Below, one piece after another: positions 7,450-15,552 of a stretch of DNA of 58,298 nucleotides. The stretch's first letter is position 1, and each line of letters begins with the position of its first letter. The notes under the pieces were generated by a model. It was given only the letters and a program-made list of their open reading frames with translations. It did no database searches and was not told the origin of the DNA. The translations under genes were made by a program, and so were the position numbers. This DNA comes from Bacteroidetes bacterium HGW-Bacteroidetes-10 (GTDB taxonomy: Bacteria > Bacteroidota > Bacteroidia > Bacteroidales > UBA932): assembly GCA_002842695.1 (NCBI GenBank), contig PHDT01000012.1, positions 1-58,298 on the forward strand, given 5' to 3'.

Positions 7450-7521
7450 GTGTTTGAAGGATGTGCCGCCCGCTCTGTTTCTGAACCAAAAAAACTGATA
7501 AACATAAATGGAGGAGAGGCG
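7450..7521 (+). other. Leader-like in-frame extension upstream of the exporter
   Basis: The exporter frame is open back to GTG 7450, which is preceded by an SD-like GAGGGGG (7439-7445) and an in-frame TGA (7438-7440). The extension reads VFEGCAARSVSEP then KKLININGG, ending in a double glycine with hydrophobic residues at -7 (Leu) and -4 (Ile), like the leader of a peptide processed by a C39 protease. Its first 14 bases (7450-7463) are identical, in the same frame, to 9664-9677 inside precursor gene 1 (VFEG). It is either a leader remnant or fusion at the exporter's N-terminus, or untranslated. Confidence 0.4.
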
Positions 7522-9582
7522 ATGGGATATTCAGTAAAAATCAGACAACATGATATAAGCGATTGCGGCGTGGCTTGCCTTGCATCTGTATCTGCATTCT
7601 GGGGGCTCAGATTGCCTCTGGCCAGAATCAGGCTAATGAGCAATACAGACAGAAAGGGAACAACCATAAAGGGGCTTATAGATGCTGCTCATAACATGGG
7701 ATTTGATGCAGCCGGATACAGCGGAAGAGAGAACTCACTTTACAGGGCACCAAAACCGGCAATACTCCATCTGGAGAAGAAGAGCGGCCTTCTTCACTTT
7801 GTCGTCCTCTACCAGATCCGAAACGGTTTTCTTAAAATCATGGACCCTCAGGATGGCGAGATGCATAAAATAAAAATGTCTGATCTTCTGGAGGAGTGGA
7901 GCGGTAAGCTGATTCTGCTCTCGCCTGCTGCCACATTCCGCAGGGAGGATGCAGCTGCTGATATAACAGGAAGGCTATTTGCTGTTATTTCGGAAAACCG
8001 GAAGGCCATCGCCAGGGCGCTGGCCCTCTCTCTGCTTTTCATGCTCACAGCCTTTGGGATTTCCCTCTTTATGAAAATTATCTTTGACACTATTATTCCT
8101 TCCGGAAACCTGAATAATCTGACAATAATATCGGCCGTTCTGTGCGGAGTTTTCTGCATATCATTCCTGCTCTCCTGGCTCAGAAGTGTGATAATGGTCA
8201 AGACAGGAATTAAAATTGATATTTCCCTTATAGGAAACTATATAAGACATTTAACAAAACTGCCGGCGATCTTTTACGAAGGGCGTGAAACAGGAGAGAT
8301 TACCTCCAGAATCTCCGACGCCTTTAAAATAAGGAACATGATTACGGAGACTCTCATGGGTCTGGTTGTCTCAGTTGTTATGCTGGCAGGTTCAGCCGCA
8401 GCAATGTTTGCAATCTCTCCCGCAATGGCCCTCAGGGCAATTGCAATTGTGCCCCTGTTTTACATAATCTTCAGAATATTTGATGAGTTCAATAAAAGGA
8501 TTCAGCGAAAAATTATGGAGCAGGGTGCCAGGTTTGAGAGTTCACTTATTGAAACCATCCGCTCCTATGCAACACTCAAGCACTCGGGAGCTGAGCACTA
8601 TTTTGCGGGAAAAAGCACTGCTGCTCTTGGGTCACTTGGTTCAACGCTTGTAAAATCGGGAAAAGCAGCTGCTTTTACCGGCGGGCTTGCAGACTTTATT
8701 TCAAAAATCTTCACTGTTTTTGTTTTGTGGGCAGGCGGGAGAGAGATGATAACCGGCACGCTTACGCCGGGCGATCTCATCTCCTTCTTTACAATTATCT
8801 CTCTCTTCACCTCCCCTTTGGCAGAAATAGTGACATCCAGCTCTTCCCTCAGGGAGGGAACTGTGGCAGCAGGAAGGGTATTTGAGATTATGGACCTGGA
8901 GGCGGAGCCGCTCGACAAAGGAGTGACAGCCGGTAATGAAGCACCGGAATCTATAATCTTTGAAAATGTAAGTTTTTCCTATCCTGGCAGGGCAACCGTT
9001 CTCGCAAATCTCAACCTCAGCTTCCGGCGGGGAGAGATAACCGCAATCACGGGAGAGAGCGGCTCCGGAAAGAGTACAATTGTCACCCTGATAACCAGAA
9101 TGCGTAATCCGGGCGGGGGTATAATTTCTGCCGGCGGAGTAAATATTTCTCACATAAATCTGAGGAGCTGGAGAGTGAATCTGGCAGTTGTTCCTCAAAG
9201 CCCCGGTCTGTTTGACGGAACAATAACAGAGAACATTGCTCCGGGAGAGGAGGAGCCGGATCTGGGCCGGATAGTTGAAATTTGCAGCGATCTTGGAATA
9301 CTGGGTTTTCTGCAGTCTATGCCCATGGGATTTGAATCACGGGCGGGAGAGGGTGGCTCCTCTCTTTCCAGAGGCCAGCAGCAGAGAATTGCAGTTGCAA
9401 GGGCTCTTTACAGGGATGCACCAATTCTTGTACTTGACGAGGCAACCTCTTCCCTTGACGGAGAATCTGAGGCTCTTATTGAGAGAGCGGTAATTCGGGA
9501 GAAGAGCAGGGGTAAGATTGTAATTCTGATTTCACACAAAGATAGAAGCAGAACAATTGCAGACAGGATATACAGCATATAA
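7522..9582 (+). CDS. Peptidase-containing ABC exporter (bacteriocin type)
   Basis: An inner-membrane transporter that removes double-glycine leaders and exports the mature peptide. From ATG 7522 (after GGAGGAGAGG) it has 686 residues in three parts. The C39 peptidase (1-125) has Q9, catalytic C15 in 'DCGVAC', H92 and D108. The transmembrane domain (about 160-445) has about six helices. The nucleotide-binding domain has Walker A 'GESGSGKS' (511-518), signature 'LSRGQ' (614-618), Walker B 'ILVLDE' (635-640) and switch H672. All catalytic residues are present. Two double-glycine peptides follow 69 bases later, and a TolC and membrane fusion protein complete a tripartite exporter. A longer form from GTG 7450 is possible. 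Confidence 0.93.
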   Translation: MGYSVKIRQHDISDCGVACLASVSAFWGLRLPLARIRLMSNTDRKGTTIKGLIDAAHNMGFDAAGYSGRENSLYRAPKPAILHLEKKSGLLHFVVLYQIRNGFLKIMDPQDGEMHKIKMSDLLEEWSGKLILLSPAATFRREDAAADITGRLFAVISENRKAIARALALSLLFMLTAFGISLFMKIIFDTIIPSGNLNNLTIISAVLCGVFCISFLLSWLRSVIMVKTGIKIDISLIGNYIRHLTKLPAIFYEGRETGEITSRISDAFKIRNMITETLMGLVVSVVMLAGSAAAMFAISPAMALRAIAIVPLFYIIFRIFDEFNKRIQRKIMEQGARFESSLIETIRSYATLKHSGAEHYFAGKSTAALGSLGSTLVKSGKAAAFTGGLADFISKIFTVFVLWAGGREMITGTLTPGDLISFFTIISLFTSPLAEIVTSSSSLREGTVAAGRVFEIMDLEAEPLDKGVTAGNEAPESIIFENVSFSYPGRATVLANLNLSFRRGEITAITGESGSGKSTIVTLITRMRNPGGGIISAGGVNISHINLRSWRVNLAVVPQSPGLFDGTITENIAPGEEEPDLGRIVEICSDLGILGFLQSMPMGFESRAGEGGSSLSRGQQQRIAVARALYRDAPILVLDEATSSLDGESEALIERAVIREKSRGKIVILISHKDRSRTIADRIYSI

Positions 9583-9651
9583 AAGGGGTTAAGCATATAC
9601 CCCGGCGAACTCTGCACGCCATTTTGCGGGGAAAATTAATTCATCAATACT

Positions 9652-9840
9652 ATGAAAAGTGATGTGTTTGAAGGATGGGGTCTGAAACCCCTTGAAGAGA
9701 GAGATCTTCTTGTTCATGGTGGAAGCAAGTTAAAGAAGCTTGCAGAGATTATCGGAATCGCTCTTGATCTTTTGGAGAAGGCCGAAAAATACTGGCCAAA
9801 CTTCAGAGATGGATTCAAAAAAGGATGGGAGGCTGCGTAA
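9652..9840 (+). CDS. Putative two-peptide bacteriocin precursor, peptide 1
   Basis: Encodes 62 residues with no recognised homologue. The N-terminus is leader-like and ends in Gly23-Gly24 ('PLEERDLLVHGG'), with V at -4 and Leu at -5, -6 and -11, a slightly shifted version of the double-glycine consensus. The predicted 38-residue core starts 'SKLKKLAEIIGIALDLLEKA', is strongly amphipathic-helical, has a net charge of about +2 and aromatic residues, and carries a GxxxG motif (GFKKG) near its end. It lies 69 bases after a C39-type exporter and overlaps the next small gene by one base (TAATG). The precursor role is inferred from these features. Confidence 0.6.
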   Translation: MKSDVFEGWGLKPLEERDLLVHGGSKLKKLAEIIGIALDLLEKAEKYWPNFRDGFKKGWEAA

Positions 9841-10055
9841 TGAAAAAATTTAACGCACTGGAGTGTGGTCTTGTAATGATGAACGAGACCGAATGCATCG
9901 CCTCCAGAGGAGGTGCCGGCGACTGGGACAAACAGGTTGTAACCTATGTAGGAATGGGTGTCGGATATGGTGTTAAAAAGCTGTGGAGGGCCTTCCAGTT
10001 CCTGAGTTCAAATCTCTATAAACTGCAGGGACAGACGCAGGTTATCTACAAATAG
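9840..10055 (+). CDS. Putative two-peptide bacteriocin precursor, peptide 2
   Basis: Encodes 71 residues from ATG 9840, whose A is the last base of the preceding TAA, so translation is probably coupled. The leader 'MKKFNALECGLVMMN' then 'ETECIASRGG' ends in Gly24-Gly25 with Met at -12, Glu at -8 and Cys at -7, close to the double-glycine consensus. The predicted 46-residue core begins 'AGDWDKQVVTYVGMGVGYG', has a net charge of about +4, several aromatics, and two interleaved GxxxG motifs (core Gly 13, 15, 17, 19). GxxxG motifs in both partners, with paired expression, are the hallmark of class IIb bacteriocins. Not homologous to a named peptide as far as I can tell. Confidence 0.65.
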   Translation: MKKFNALECGLVMMNETECIASRGGAGDWDKQVVTYVGMGVGYGVKKLWRAFQFLSSNLYKLQGQTQVIYK

Positions 10056-10122
10056 GCAAAAGCCTGTAAAATCTTTATTTTACGGGGAGTTTTTGAAAAA
10101 AATAATTTTACCTTTGTCTCCT

Positions 10123-11448
10123 ATGAAACGATTATTGATACTCCCCGTATTTATTCTTATTCTTATCCCCTCTATCCTCACTGCCCAGTCAAAGCTCTGG
10201 AGCCTCGAGGAGTGCATACGTTATGCATGGGATAACAATTTAAGAATCAAACAACAAGAGCTTGCTGTAGAGCAGAGTGAAAACAATTTGCTTCAGTCTA
10301 AGCTAAGCTATCTGCCATCACTGAATGCCTCAATAAGCCACAGCATGAACTGGGGGCGCTCTGTGAACATGAACGATCTCCAGATTATCGAAAACCAGCT
10401 GAGTCAAAACACCAGCGCAAGTGCAAGTCTGGCAGTTACTCTTTTTGAGGGTATGGTTAAGAACAATAACCTTAAGAGCATGGGTGTTCAGCGCGAAATT
10501 GCCCGTCAGGAGATAAGTCGTATCAGAAACGACATATCTATCGAAATTGCCCGTGGGTATCTGCAGGTGCTTCTCGCAAGAGAGATTCTGAATTCTGCCG
10601 GTGCAAGCATGGAGAGTACTAAAGAGCAGGTGGAACGCACCAAAAAATTCGTGGATGCCGGAGGACAGGCATACAGTGCACTACTGGAAATTGAGGCGCA
10701 GTATGCTACAGAGCAGGTGCAGTTTACAAATGCCCAGAATCAGGTGAGCAGTGCTTTACTATCCCTGAAACAACTGTTAGACCTCTCATCTGAAAATGCT
10801 TTTGACATTGCGATGCCTGGTAGCGCACTTACAAACATTACTGAGTTCAGAGAGGAGTCTGTGGAAGAACTTTTCAACTCGTCACTGGAGTTGCCTCAGA
10901 TAAAAGGGGCTAAACTTAATCTTGACAACTCCAAACTGCAACTGGAGATTGCCAAAGGACAGGCCTATCCTTCTCTTACTTTCAGGGCAGGTTACGGATC
11001 GTATTATGCAGACAGCCGTGAAATTTCATTCATGGATCAGTTTAACGAAAACAGAAACCCTTCCATATCATTTGGAATAAATATCCCAATCTTTAACTCG
11101 TGGAGAACAAACACAGGCATCAAAAATGCAAGACTTGGGGTAAGAAGTTCAGAAATAAGCGTTAAGAGCGGAGAACAGATTCTTTACAAGGAGATACAGC
11201 AGGCTGTGAATGATGCACACTCCTATTTTGCCCGTTACAAGGCAACCGAGAGAAATGTAAAAGCTATGGAAGAGTCATTCAGATATGTTCAACAAAAATT
11301 CGACCTGGGTGTTCTTAACGGAACTGACTACACAGTTGCCAAAAACAACCTGTTCCGCAGTCAGTCGGATTATTATCAGGCAAAATATCAGTTTATCTTC
11401 CAGCAAAAGATTCTGGACTTTTACAAAGGGAAACCAATTTCGCTATAA
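10123..11448 (+). CDS. TolC family outer membrane efflux protein
   Basis: Forms the outer-membrane channel of tripartite exporters. ATG 10123 gives 441 residues with a clear signal peptide (about 1-22, 'MKRLLILPVFILILIPSILT', cleaved near AQS). A TTG start at 10093 would add residues before the signal and is unlikely. The mature protein begins with the TolC-typical 'WSLEECIRYAWDNNLRI', and two similar halves each contain an Ala/Gln-rich helical repeat ending in a proline-rich beta segment ('AYPSLTFRAGYGS', 'PSISFGINIPIFN'). It sits between the peptide precursors and the membrane fusion protein, so it probably serves the C39 exporter, though it may also serve other pumps. Confidence 0.93.
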   Translation: MKRLLILPVFILILIPSILTAQSKLWSLEECIRYAWDNNLRIKQQELAVEQSENNLLQSKLSYLPSLNASISHSMNWGRSVNMNDLQIIENQLSQNTSASASLAVTLFEGMVKNNNLKSMGVQREIARQEISRIRNDISIEIARGYLQVLLAREILNSAGASMESTKEQVERTKKFVDAGGQAYSALLEIEAQYATEQVQFTNAQNQVSSALLSLKQLLDLSSENAFDIAMPGSALTNITEFREESVEELFNSSLELPQIKGAKLNLDNSKLQLEIAKGQAYPSLTFRAGYGSYYADSREISFMDQFNENRNPSISFGINIPIFNSWRTNTGIKNARLGVRSSEISVKSGEQILYKEIQQAVNDAHSYFARYKATERNVKAMEESFRYVQQKFDLGVLNGTDYTVAKNNLFRSQSDYYQAKYQFIFQQKILDFYKGKPISL

Positions 11449-11477
11449 CATCAGCAAACAATACCAACCGCAATAAT

Positions 11478-12743
11478 ATGAAAAAGAGTTTTAAATGGAT
11501 TATCGCCGTAGCGGTTATTCTAATAATTGTTCTGGTAATTTTTGGCCGGGGCAACAAAAACAAGGCTATTGAGGTTACAACGCAGGTTGTTGCCAAAGGT
11601 ACCATAACCGAGGTCATTCCTGCAAACGGAAAAATAAGGCCTGTAGTTGAGGTAAAGATTTCTCCCGATGTTTCAGGTGAGATTATTGACCTGAATTTTA
11701 AAGAGGGTGACAAAATAAAAAGAGGGGAACTTATCATCAAAATAAAACAGGATGTCTATTTGTCAATGCGTGATCGTGCAGAGGCTTCCCTTAACTCAGT
11801 AAAAGCTCAGCTAACTCAGCTAACAGCTCAGTTCAGACAGATTGAGCAGTCCTTCAACAGAAGCAAGACTCTTTATGAGCAGAAAGCAATTTCTGAAGCT
11901 GAATACGAGACTGCACTTTCTCAGTACAATGTTACCAAAGAGCAAATTAAGGCTGCAGAATTTAATGTAAAGAGTTCAACTGCGGCTCTTAAAGAGGCTC
12001 AGGAGAACCTTACTAAAACAACTATCTACGCACCAATGGATGGAACCATTTCCAAACTTAGTGTTGAGAAGGGTGAGCGAGTTGTGGGTACAAGCCAGAT
12101 GGCCGGTACTGAGCTGCTTCGCATAGCAAACTTCGATCAGATGGAGGTTTTGGTTGATGTTAATGAAAATGATATTATTCGCATTAAAGATAACGACACT
12201 GCAACTATTGAGGTTGATGCATATCCCGACAGAAAGTTTACAGGAGTCGTGACTCAGATTGCAAACTCTGCAAAAAATATTGGTTCGGCACTTGAGCAGG
12301 TAACAAATTTTGAGGTTAAGATACTCATCCTTCCTGAATCATATTCAGACCTGCTTGTGAAGGGGGTAAATCCTTTCCGTCCAGGTATGTCTGCAACTGC
12401 CTCAATTCAGACTGAGAAGAGAACCGACATTATCTCAATCCCTGTTCAGACAATCACAACAAGGTCTGACCTTTCAAAAGATACTCTCAAGAAGAACAAT
12501 GAAGTTGTCGCAGAACAGGTTTTTGTTGTTAAGGATGATAATTCACTGGAAGTAAGAGTAATCACAACCGGAATTCAGGACATAACCAATATTGAGGTTC
12601 TGACCGGCCTGAAAGAGGGAGAGAGAATCGTAACCGGCCCATACTCTGCAATCAGCAAAACACTTAAGGCTGATTCAAAAGTTACCTGGGGAAAGGAGGA
12701 AAAGAAGAAGAGCGACAAGAAAAAGGTGACTGAGACAAAATAG
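11478..12743 (+). CDS. Membrane fusion protein, HlyD/MacA-like
   Basis: A periplasmic adaptor that joins an inner-membrane transporter to TolC, 421 residues. It has one N-terminal membrane anchor (about 5-22), a lipoyl half (about 50-85), a long alpha-helical hairpin (about 90-180), the second lipoyl half ('TTIYAPMDGTISKLSVEKGE'), beta-barrel and membrane-proximal domains, and a Lys-rich tail. The fold resembles MacA, which normally pairs with MacB, but no MacB-type transporter gene follows; the only ABC transporter here is the C39 exporter upstream. This suggests a complete type I export unit for the two small peptides. Confidence 0.92.
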   Translation: MKKSFKWIIAVAVILIIVLVIFGRGNKNKAIEVTTQVVAKGTITEVIPANGKIRPVVEVKISPDVSGEIIDLNFKEGDKIKRGELIIKIKQDVYLSMRDRAEASLNSVKAQLTQLTAQFRQIEQSFNRSKTLYEQKAISEAEYETALSQYNVTKEQIKAAEFNVKSSTAALKEAQENLTKTTIYAPMDGTISKLSVEKGERVVGTSQMAGTELLRIANFDQMEVLVDVNENDIIRIKDNDTATIEVDAYPDRKFTGVVTQIANSAKNIGSALEQVTNFEVKILILPESYSDLLVKGVNPFRPGMSATASIQTEKRTDIISIPVQTITTRSDLSKDTLKKNNEVVAEQVFVVKDDNSLEVRVITTGIQDITNIEVLTGLKEGERIVTGPYSAISKTLKADSKVTWGKEEKKKSDKKKVTETK

Positions 12744-12752
12744 AAAATCAAA

Positions 12753-13451
12753 ATGCAAAGACCACAGTTATTGCTCATAGAGACCAGCACAGAGGTGTGC
12801 TCGGTTGCCTTGAGCAGGGGCAATTGTATAGTTGCGGAGAGAGAGATTAAGGAGCACAAGGCTCACGCCAGGGTTATATCTACATTTATTGAAGAGGTCC
12901 TTTCTGAGGCCTCTTCAAAAATTGGCGAATGTGATGCCGTTGTTGTAAGCGAAGGTCCCGGTTCATATACCGGTCTGCGTGTTGGGGTTTCTATTGCAAA
13001 AGGATTGTGCTACGGAGCAGGTATTCCACTTGTTGCAGTAAGTTCTCTTGAACTTCTTGCAAGACTCTGCATCGCAGAGGAGGAGACTCCTGATGGTAAT
13101 TTTTGTGTTGTACCAATGATTGACGCAAGGCGTATGGAGGTATATGCATCTGTTTACGACCAGCATTGCAAAGCTCTCGCAAAAACAGAGGCTCATATTC
13201 TTACAGAGGAGAGTTTCTCATCGTTTCTTGCTGCAGGTCCTGTTATATTCACCGGAGATGGTGCTGTGAAGGCTCAGGAGGTAATTAAGCACCAAAACGC
13301 AATTTTCAAAATAGCAGGTGCCACTGCCAGAGGAATGTTGCTCTCTGCTCTTGAAAAATACGAAAGGGCCGAATTTGCAGATGTTGCATACTTCGAACCC
13401 TTTTATCTTAAAGATTTCATTGCCGGTATTTCAAAAAGGTCACTTTTATAG
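12753..13451 (+). CDS. tsaB: tRNA threonylcarbamoyladenosine protein TsaB
   Basis: Partner of TsaD and TsaE in making the t6A37 modification of ANN-decoding tRNAs. The 232-residue protein has the ASKHA fold: 'LLIETSTEVCSVALSRG' at the N-terminus and the family signature 'EGPGSYTGLRVG' at about 69-80. It starts 9 bases after the membrane fusion protein and is the last plus-strand gene of the run, converging on the thioredoxin-like gene 25 bases away. Confidence 0.95.
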   Translation: MQRPQLLLIETSTEVCSVALSRGNCIVAEREIKEHKAHARVISTFIEEVLSEASSKIGECDAVVVSEGPGSYTGLRVGVSIAKGLCYGAGIPLVAVSSLELLARLCIAEEETPDGNFCVVPMIDARRMEVYASVYDQHCKALAKTEAHILTEESFSSFLAAGPVIFTGDGAVKAQEVIKHQNAIFKIAGATARGMLLSALEKYERAEFADVAYFEPFYLKDFIAGISKRSLL

Positions 13452-13476
13452 CAGACCTCCCGTTCCGGATTTTTCT

Positions 13477-14625
13477 CTATTTTCTTACCAGCGCAGATAC
13501 CAGCGACTCAAGTTTTGAGTTGTAGATGTCTCTTGCAGCAATTGTTCCGCTCCTGTCTATAACAAAGAGAGATGGAACTTCTCTTACATTGTATGTAAGA
13601 ACAGCCTGCGATGCCGCACCAAGTCCGTCACATACATTAATCCACGGAAGGCCCTGTTCTGCGACTGCCCTTGCCCATGCGGTCTTGTCTGTGTCAACAG
13701 ATACCTGAAATATCTCAAGACCTGAATTGCTGTACTTGTCGTAAAGCGAGAGAAGCTCTCTGTTGAACATCTTCTGGTTTGCATCGCCTGCAGACCAGAA
13801 GAGCAGAATTATAACCTTACCTGACAACTCAGATAGTGTCCTTACTTTGGAATCTGTATCTGGCATTGATATATCCGGAAATCCCACTTCGCTTGCATCA
13901 AGCAGTTTTGATGTAAGGGCGTCTGAACGGTCCATTGCAGATATAACATCCTGCAGCGAGTTAAGATATGGTGATTCAGGGTAAACAACTCTCAGGGAGT
14001 CATAAACTCTCTGGAATAAAAGCACATCTCTCATATCTCCAAAAAGGGGCAGATCTCCGGGAAACTTCTGATACAGAAGAATTATATTTGTTATTGACCT
14101 TGGATTAGAATAGAGATGTTTAATGGCAGATTGTTTGCTCTTCACATAAAGTGACCCTAGCATATAGCTTAATGAATCTGACATTTTTATGTCGCCGGCC
14201 TCTATTGCATTATATCTCAGGTTTGAAAGCGAATCAAACTTCCGGATTGATGAATTTAACTCCTTCTCAAGGTCATTGAGAAGAATGCTCTCCTGAGATC
14301 CTTCAACAAGATGGCTCTGACCCAGAGTGTCTGCTGTAAGATATACCCTCTCACCTTTTGAGAGGACAAGTGACGCAATCTTTCTCTCTTTATAGTAGAG
14401 ATAATAGAAATCCGGTGATTCAGAGAGTTTACCGGTTTTATAAACAAATGATCCTTCGCTGTCTGTCTTGATTGTGTCAACCACTATCTGGTTGTTAATC
14501 TGAAGCATCTTGAGAACCAGTTCGCCATCCTTAACGCCAGTGATTGTAGCTTTGATAGTAGCTTTATCTGAATTACAAGAAATTGCAAGGATTGGAATGA
14601 TTGCAAATAAGAGAAATTTTCTCAT
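13477..14625 (-). CDS. Lipoprotein, thioredoxin/TlpA-like without CXXC
   Basis: A 382-residue protein with a lipoprotein signal ('LAISC', C17), an N-terminal DUF4369-like beta domain (about 22-115), a helical linker, and a C-terminal AhpC/TSA-TlpA-like thioredoxin fold (about 250-380). Where TlpA proteins have a WCxxC active site, this one reads 'WSAGDANQ' (277-284), so both catalytic cysteines are gone; the cis-Pro (P351 in 'EVPSLF') remains. It is unlikely to be a conventional disulfide reductase and may bind rather than oxidise or reduce its targets. Third in an operon after greA and the HIT gene. Confidence 0.85.
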   Translation of the reverse strand: MRKFLLFAIIPILAISCNSDKATIKATITGVKDGELVLKMLQINNQIVVDTIKTDSEGSFVYKTGKLSESPDFYYLYYKERKIASLVLSKGERVYLTADTLGQSHLVEGSQESILLNDLEKELNSSIRKFDSLSNLRYNAIEAGDIKMSDSLSYMLGSLYVKSKQSAIKHLYSNPRSITNIILLYQKFPGDLPLFGDMRDVLLFQRVYDSLRVVYPESPYLNSLQDVISAMDRSDALTSKLLDASEVGFPDISMPDTDSKVRTLSELSGKVIILLFWSAGDANQKMFNRELLSLYDKYSNSGLEIFQVSVDTDKTAWARAVAEQGLPWINVCDGLGAASQAVLTYNVREVPSLFVIDRSGTIAARDIYNSKLESLVSALVRK

Positions 14626-14630
14626 TGAAG

Positions 14631-15029
14631 TTACAGTTTTATTTGTGAGGAGATTCTGGCAGCAATTGCTTCCATCTCCTCCTTCTGAAGTTTAAGTTTC
14701 GGTTTTCGGAAGTCCATATCGGACTCTTTATTTATGGGAATAAGGTGTATGTGCGCATGAGGCACCTCCAGACCTATAACGGCAATCCCCACCCTTGTAC
14801 AGGGTACGGCAGATTTTATCCCCTCTGCAACTTTTTTTGCAAAAAGAAATAATCCGGAGAAATCGGTCTCACCAAGGTCGAAGATGTAGTCTGTCTCCTC
14901 CTTTGGTATGACAAGAGTGTGTCCCTCAGACATTGGATTAATGTCCAGAAATGCATAGAATTTGTCACTCTCTGCAATTTTATATGAAGGAATCTCTCCT
15001 CTGGCGATTTTTGAAAAAATTGAAGACAT
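14631..15029 (-). CDS. HIT family nucleotide-binding protein
   Basis: A small histidine triad hydrolase (132 residues from ATG 15029), Hint-like. It starts 'MSSIFSKIARGEIPSYKIAE', typical for the family, and has the HIT motif 'HAHIHLIP' that acts on nucleoside phosphoramidates or dinucleotides. A start 9 codons earlier would overlap greA and add atypical residues. It begins 1 base after the greA stop and is followed 5 bases later by the thioredoxin-like lipoprotein. The physiological substrate is unknown. Confidence 0.93.
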   Translation of the reverse strand: MSSIFSKIARGEIPSYKIAESDKFYAFLDINPMSEGHTLVIPKEETDYIFDLGETDFSGLFLFAKKVAEGIKSAVPCTRVGIAVIGLEVPHAHIHLIPINKESDMDFRKPKLKLQKEEMEAIAARISSQIKL

Positions 15030-15030
15030 T

Positions 15031-15504
15031 TTATTTTGAAATATCCAGAATTTCAAATTTTACGACACCCGAAGGTACCTTAACCTCTACAACATCTCCC
15101 CTTCCCTTGCCAATAAGAGCTTTACCAATTGGAGTAGCAGCTGCAAGCTTGCCCTCTCTCAGGTTGGCCTCTGTCTCACCCACCAGGGTATATTCTACTT
15201 CCATATTGTTGTTCAGATTCCTGAGCTTCACCTTATTCATTATCTGAATATGCGTGGTGTTAATTCTTGACTCGTCTATGATTCTTGCATTTGCAATCAT
15301 GTCCTCGAGTTTTGAAATTTTAAGCTCCAGTAGTCCCTGCGCCTCTTTGGCAGCATCGTACTCGGCATTCTCTGACAGGTCTCCCTTGTCTCTTGCCTCG
15401 GCAATCTGTTTTGAAATGGCAGGACGTTCCACTGAGACCAGTTGTTGGAATTCGGCTTTCAGTTTATCCAGCCCTTCTGAGGTTAAATAATGAATTTTTG
15501 ACAT
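15031..15504 (-). CDS. greA: Transcription elongation factor GreA
   Basis: Rescues backtracked RNA polymerase by stimulating transcript cleavage. The 157-residue protein has the N-terminal coiled coil (about 10-75, with 'ARDKGDLSENAEYDAAKEAQ' carrying the acidic tip residues) and the C-terminal FKBP-like globular domain ending in the signature 'GKALIGKGRGDVVEVKVPSG'. Length and domains are normal. First gene of a three-gene operon. Confidence 0.97.
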   Translation of the reverse strand: MSKIHYLTSEGLDKLKAEFQQLVSVERPAISKQIAEARDKGDLSENAEYDAAKEAQGLLELKISKLEDMIANARIIDESRINTTHIQIMNKVKLRNLNNNMEVEYTLVGETEANLREGKLAAATPIGKALIGKGRGDVVEVKVPSGVVKFEILDISK

Positions 15505-15552
15505 AACTGTAAAAAAATTAAAAAGAATCCAGCGGGACTGAACTCTTTGTTA

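Noticed and set aside
10066-10083. Hairpin GTAAAAT/ATTTTAC after the second peptide gene as a terminator
   Set aside because: A 7-bp AT-only stem with no T run is too weak; it might attenuate, but the following genes are plausibly in the same operon.
10093-10122. TTG start for the TolC gene and a TACCTTTG box at 10109-10116
   Set aside because: A TTG start would put ten extra residues before an otherwise perfect signal peptide; the box would leave almost no leader before ATG 10123 and has no -33 element at the right distance.
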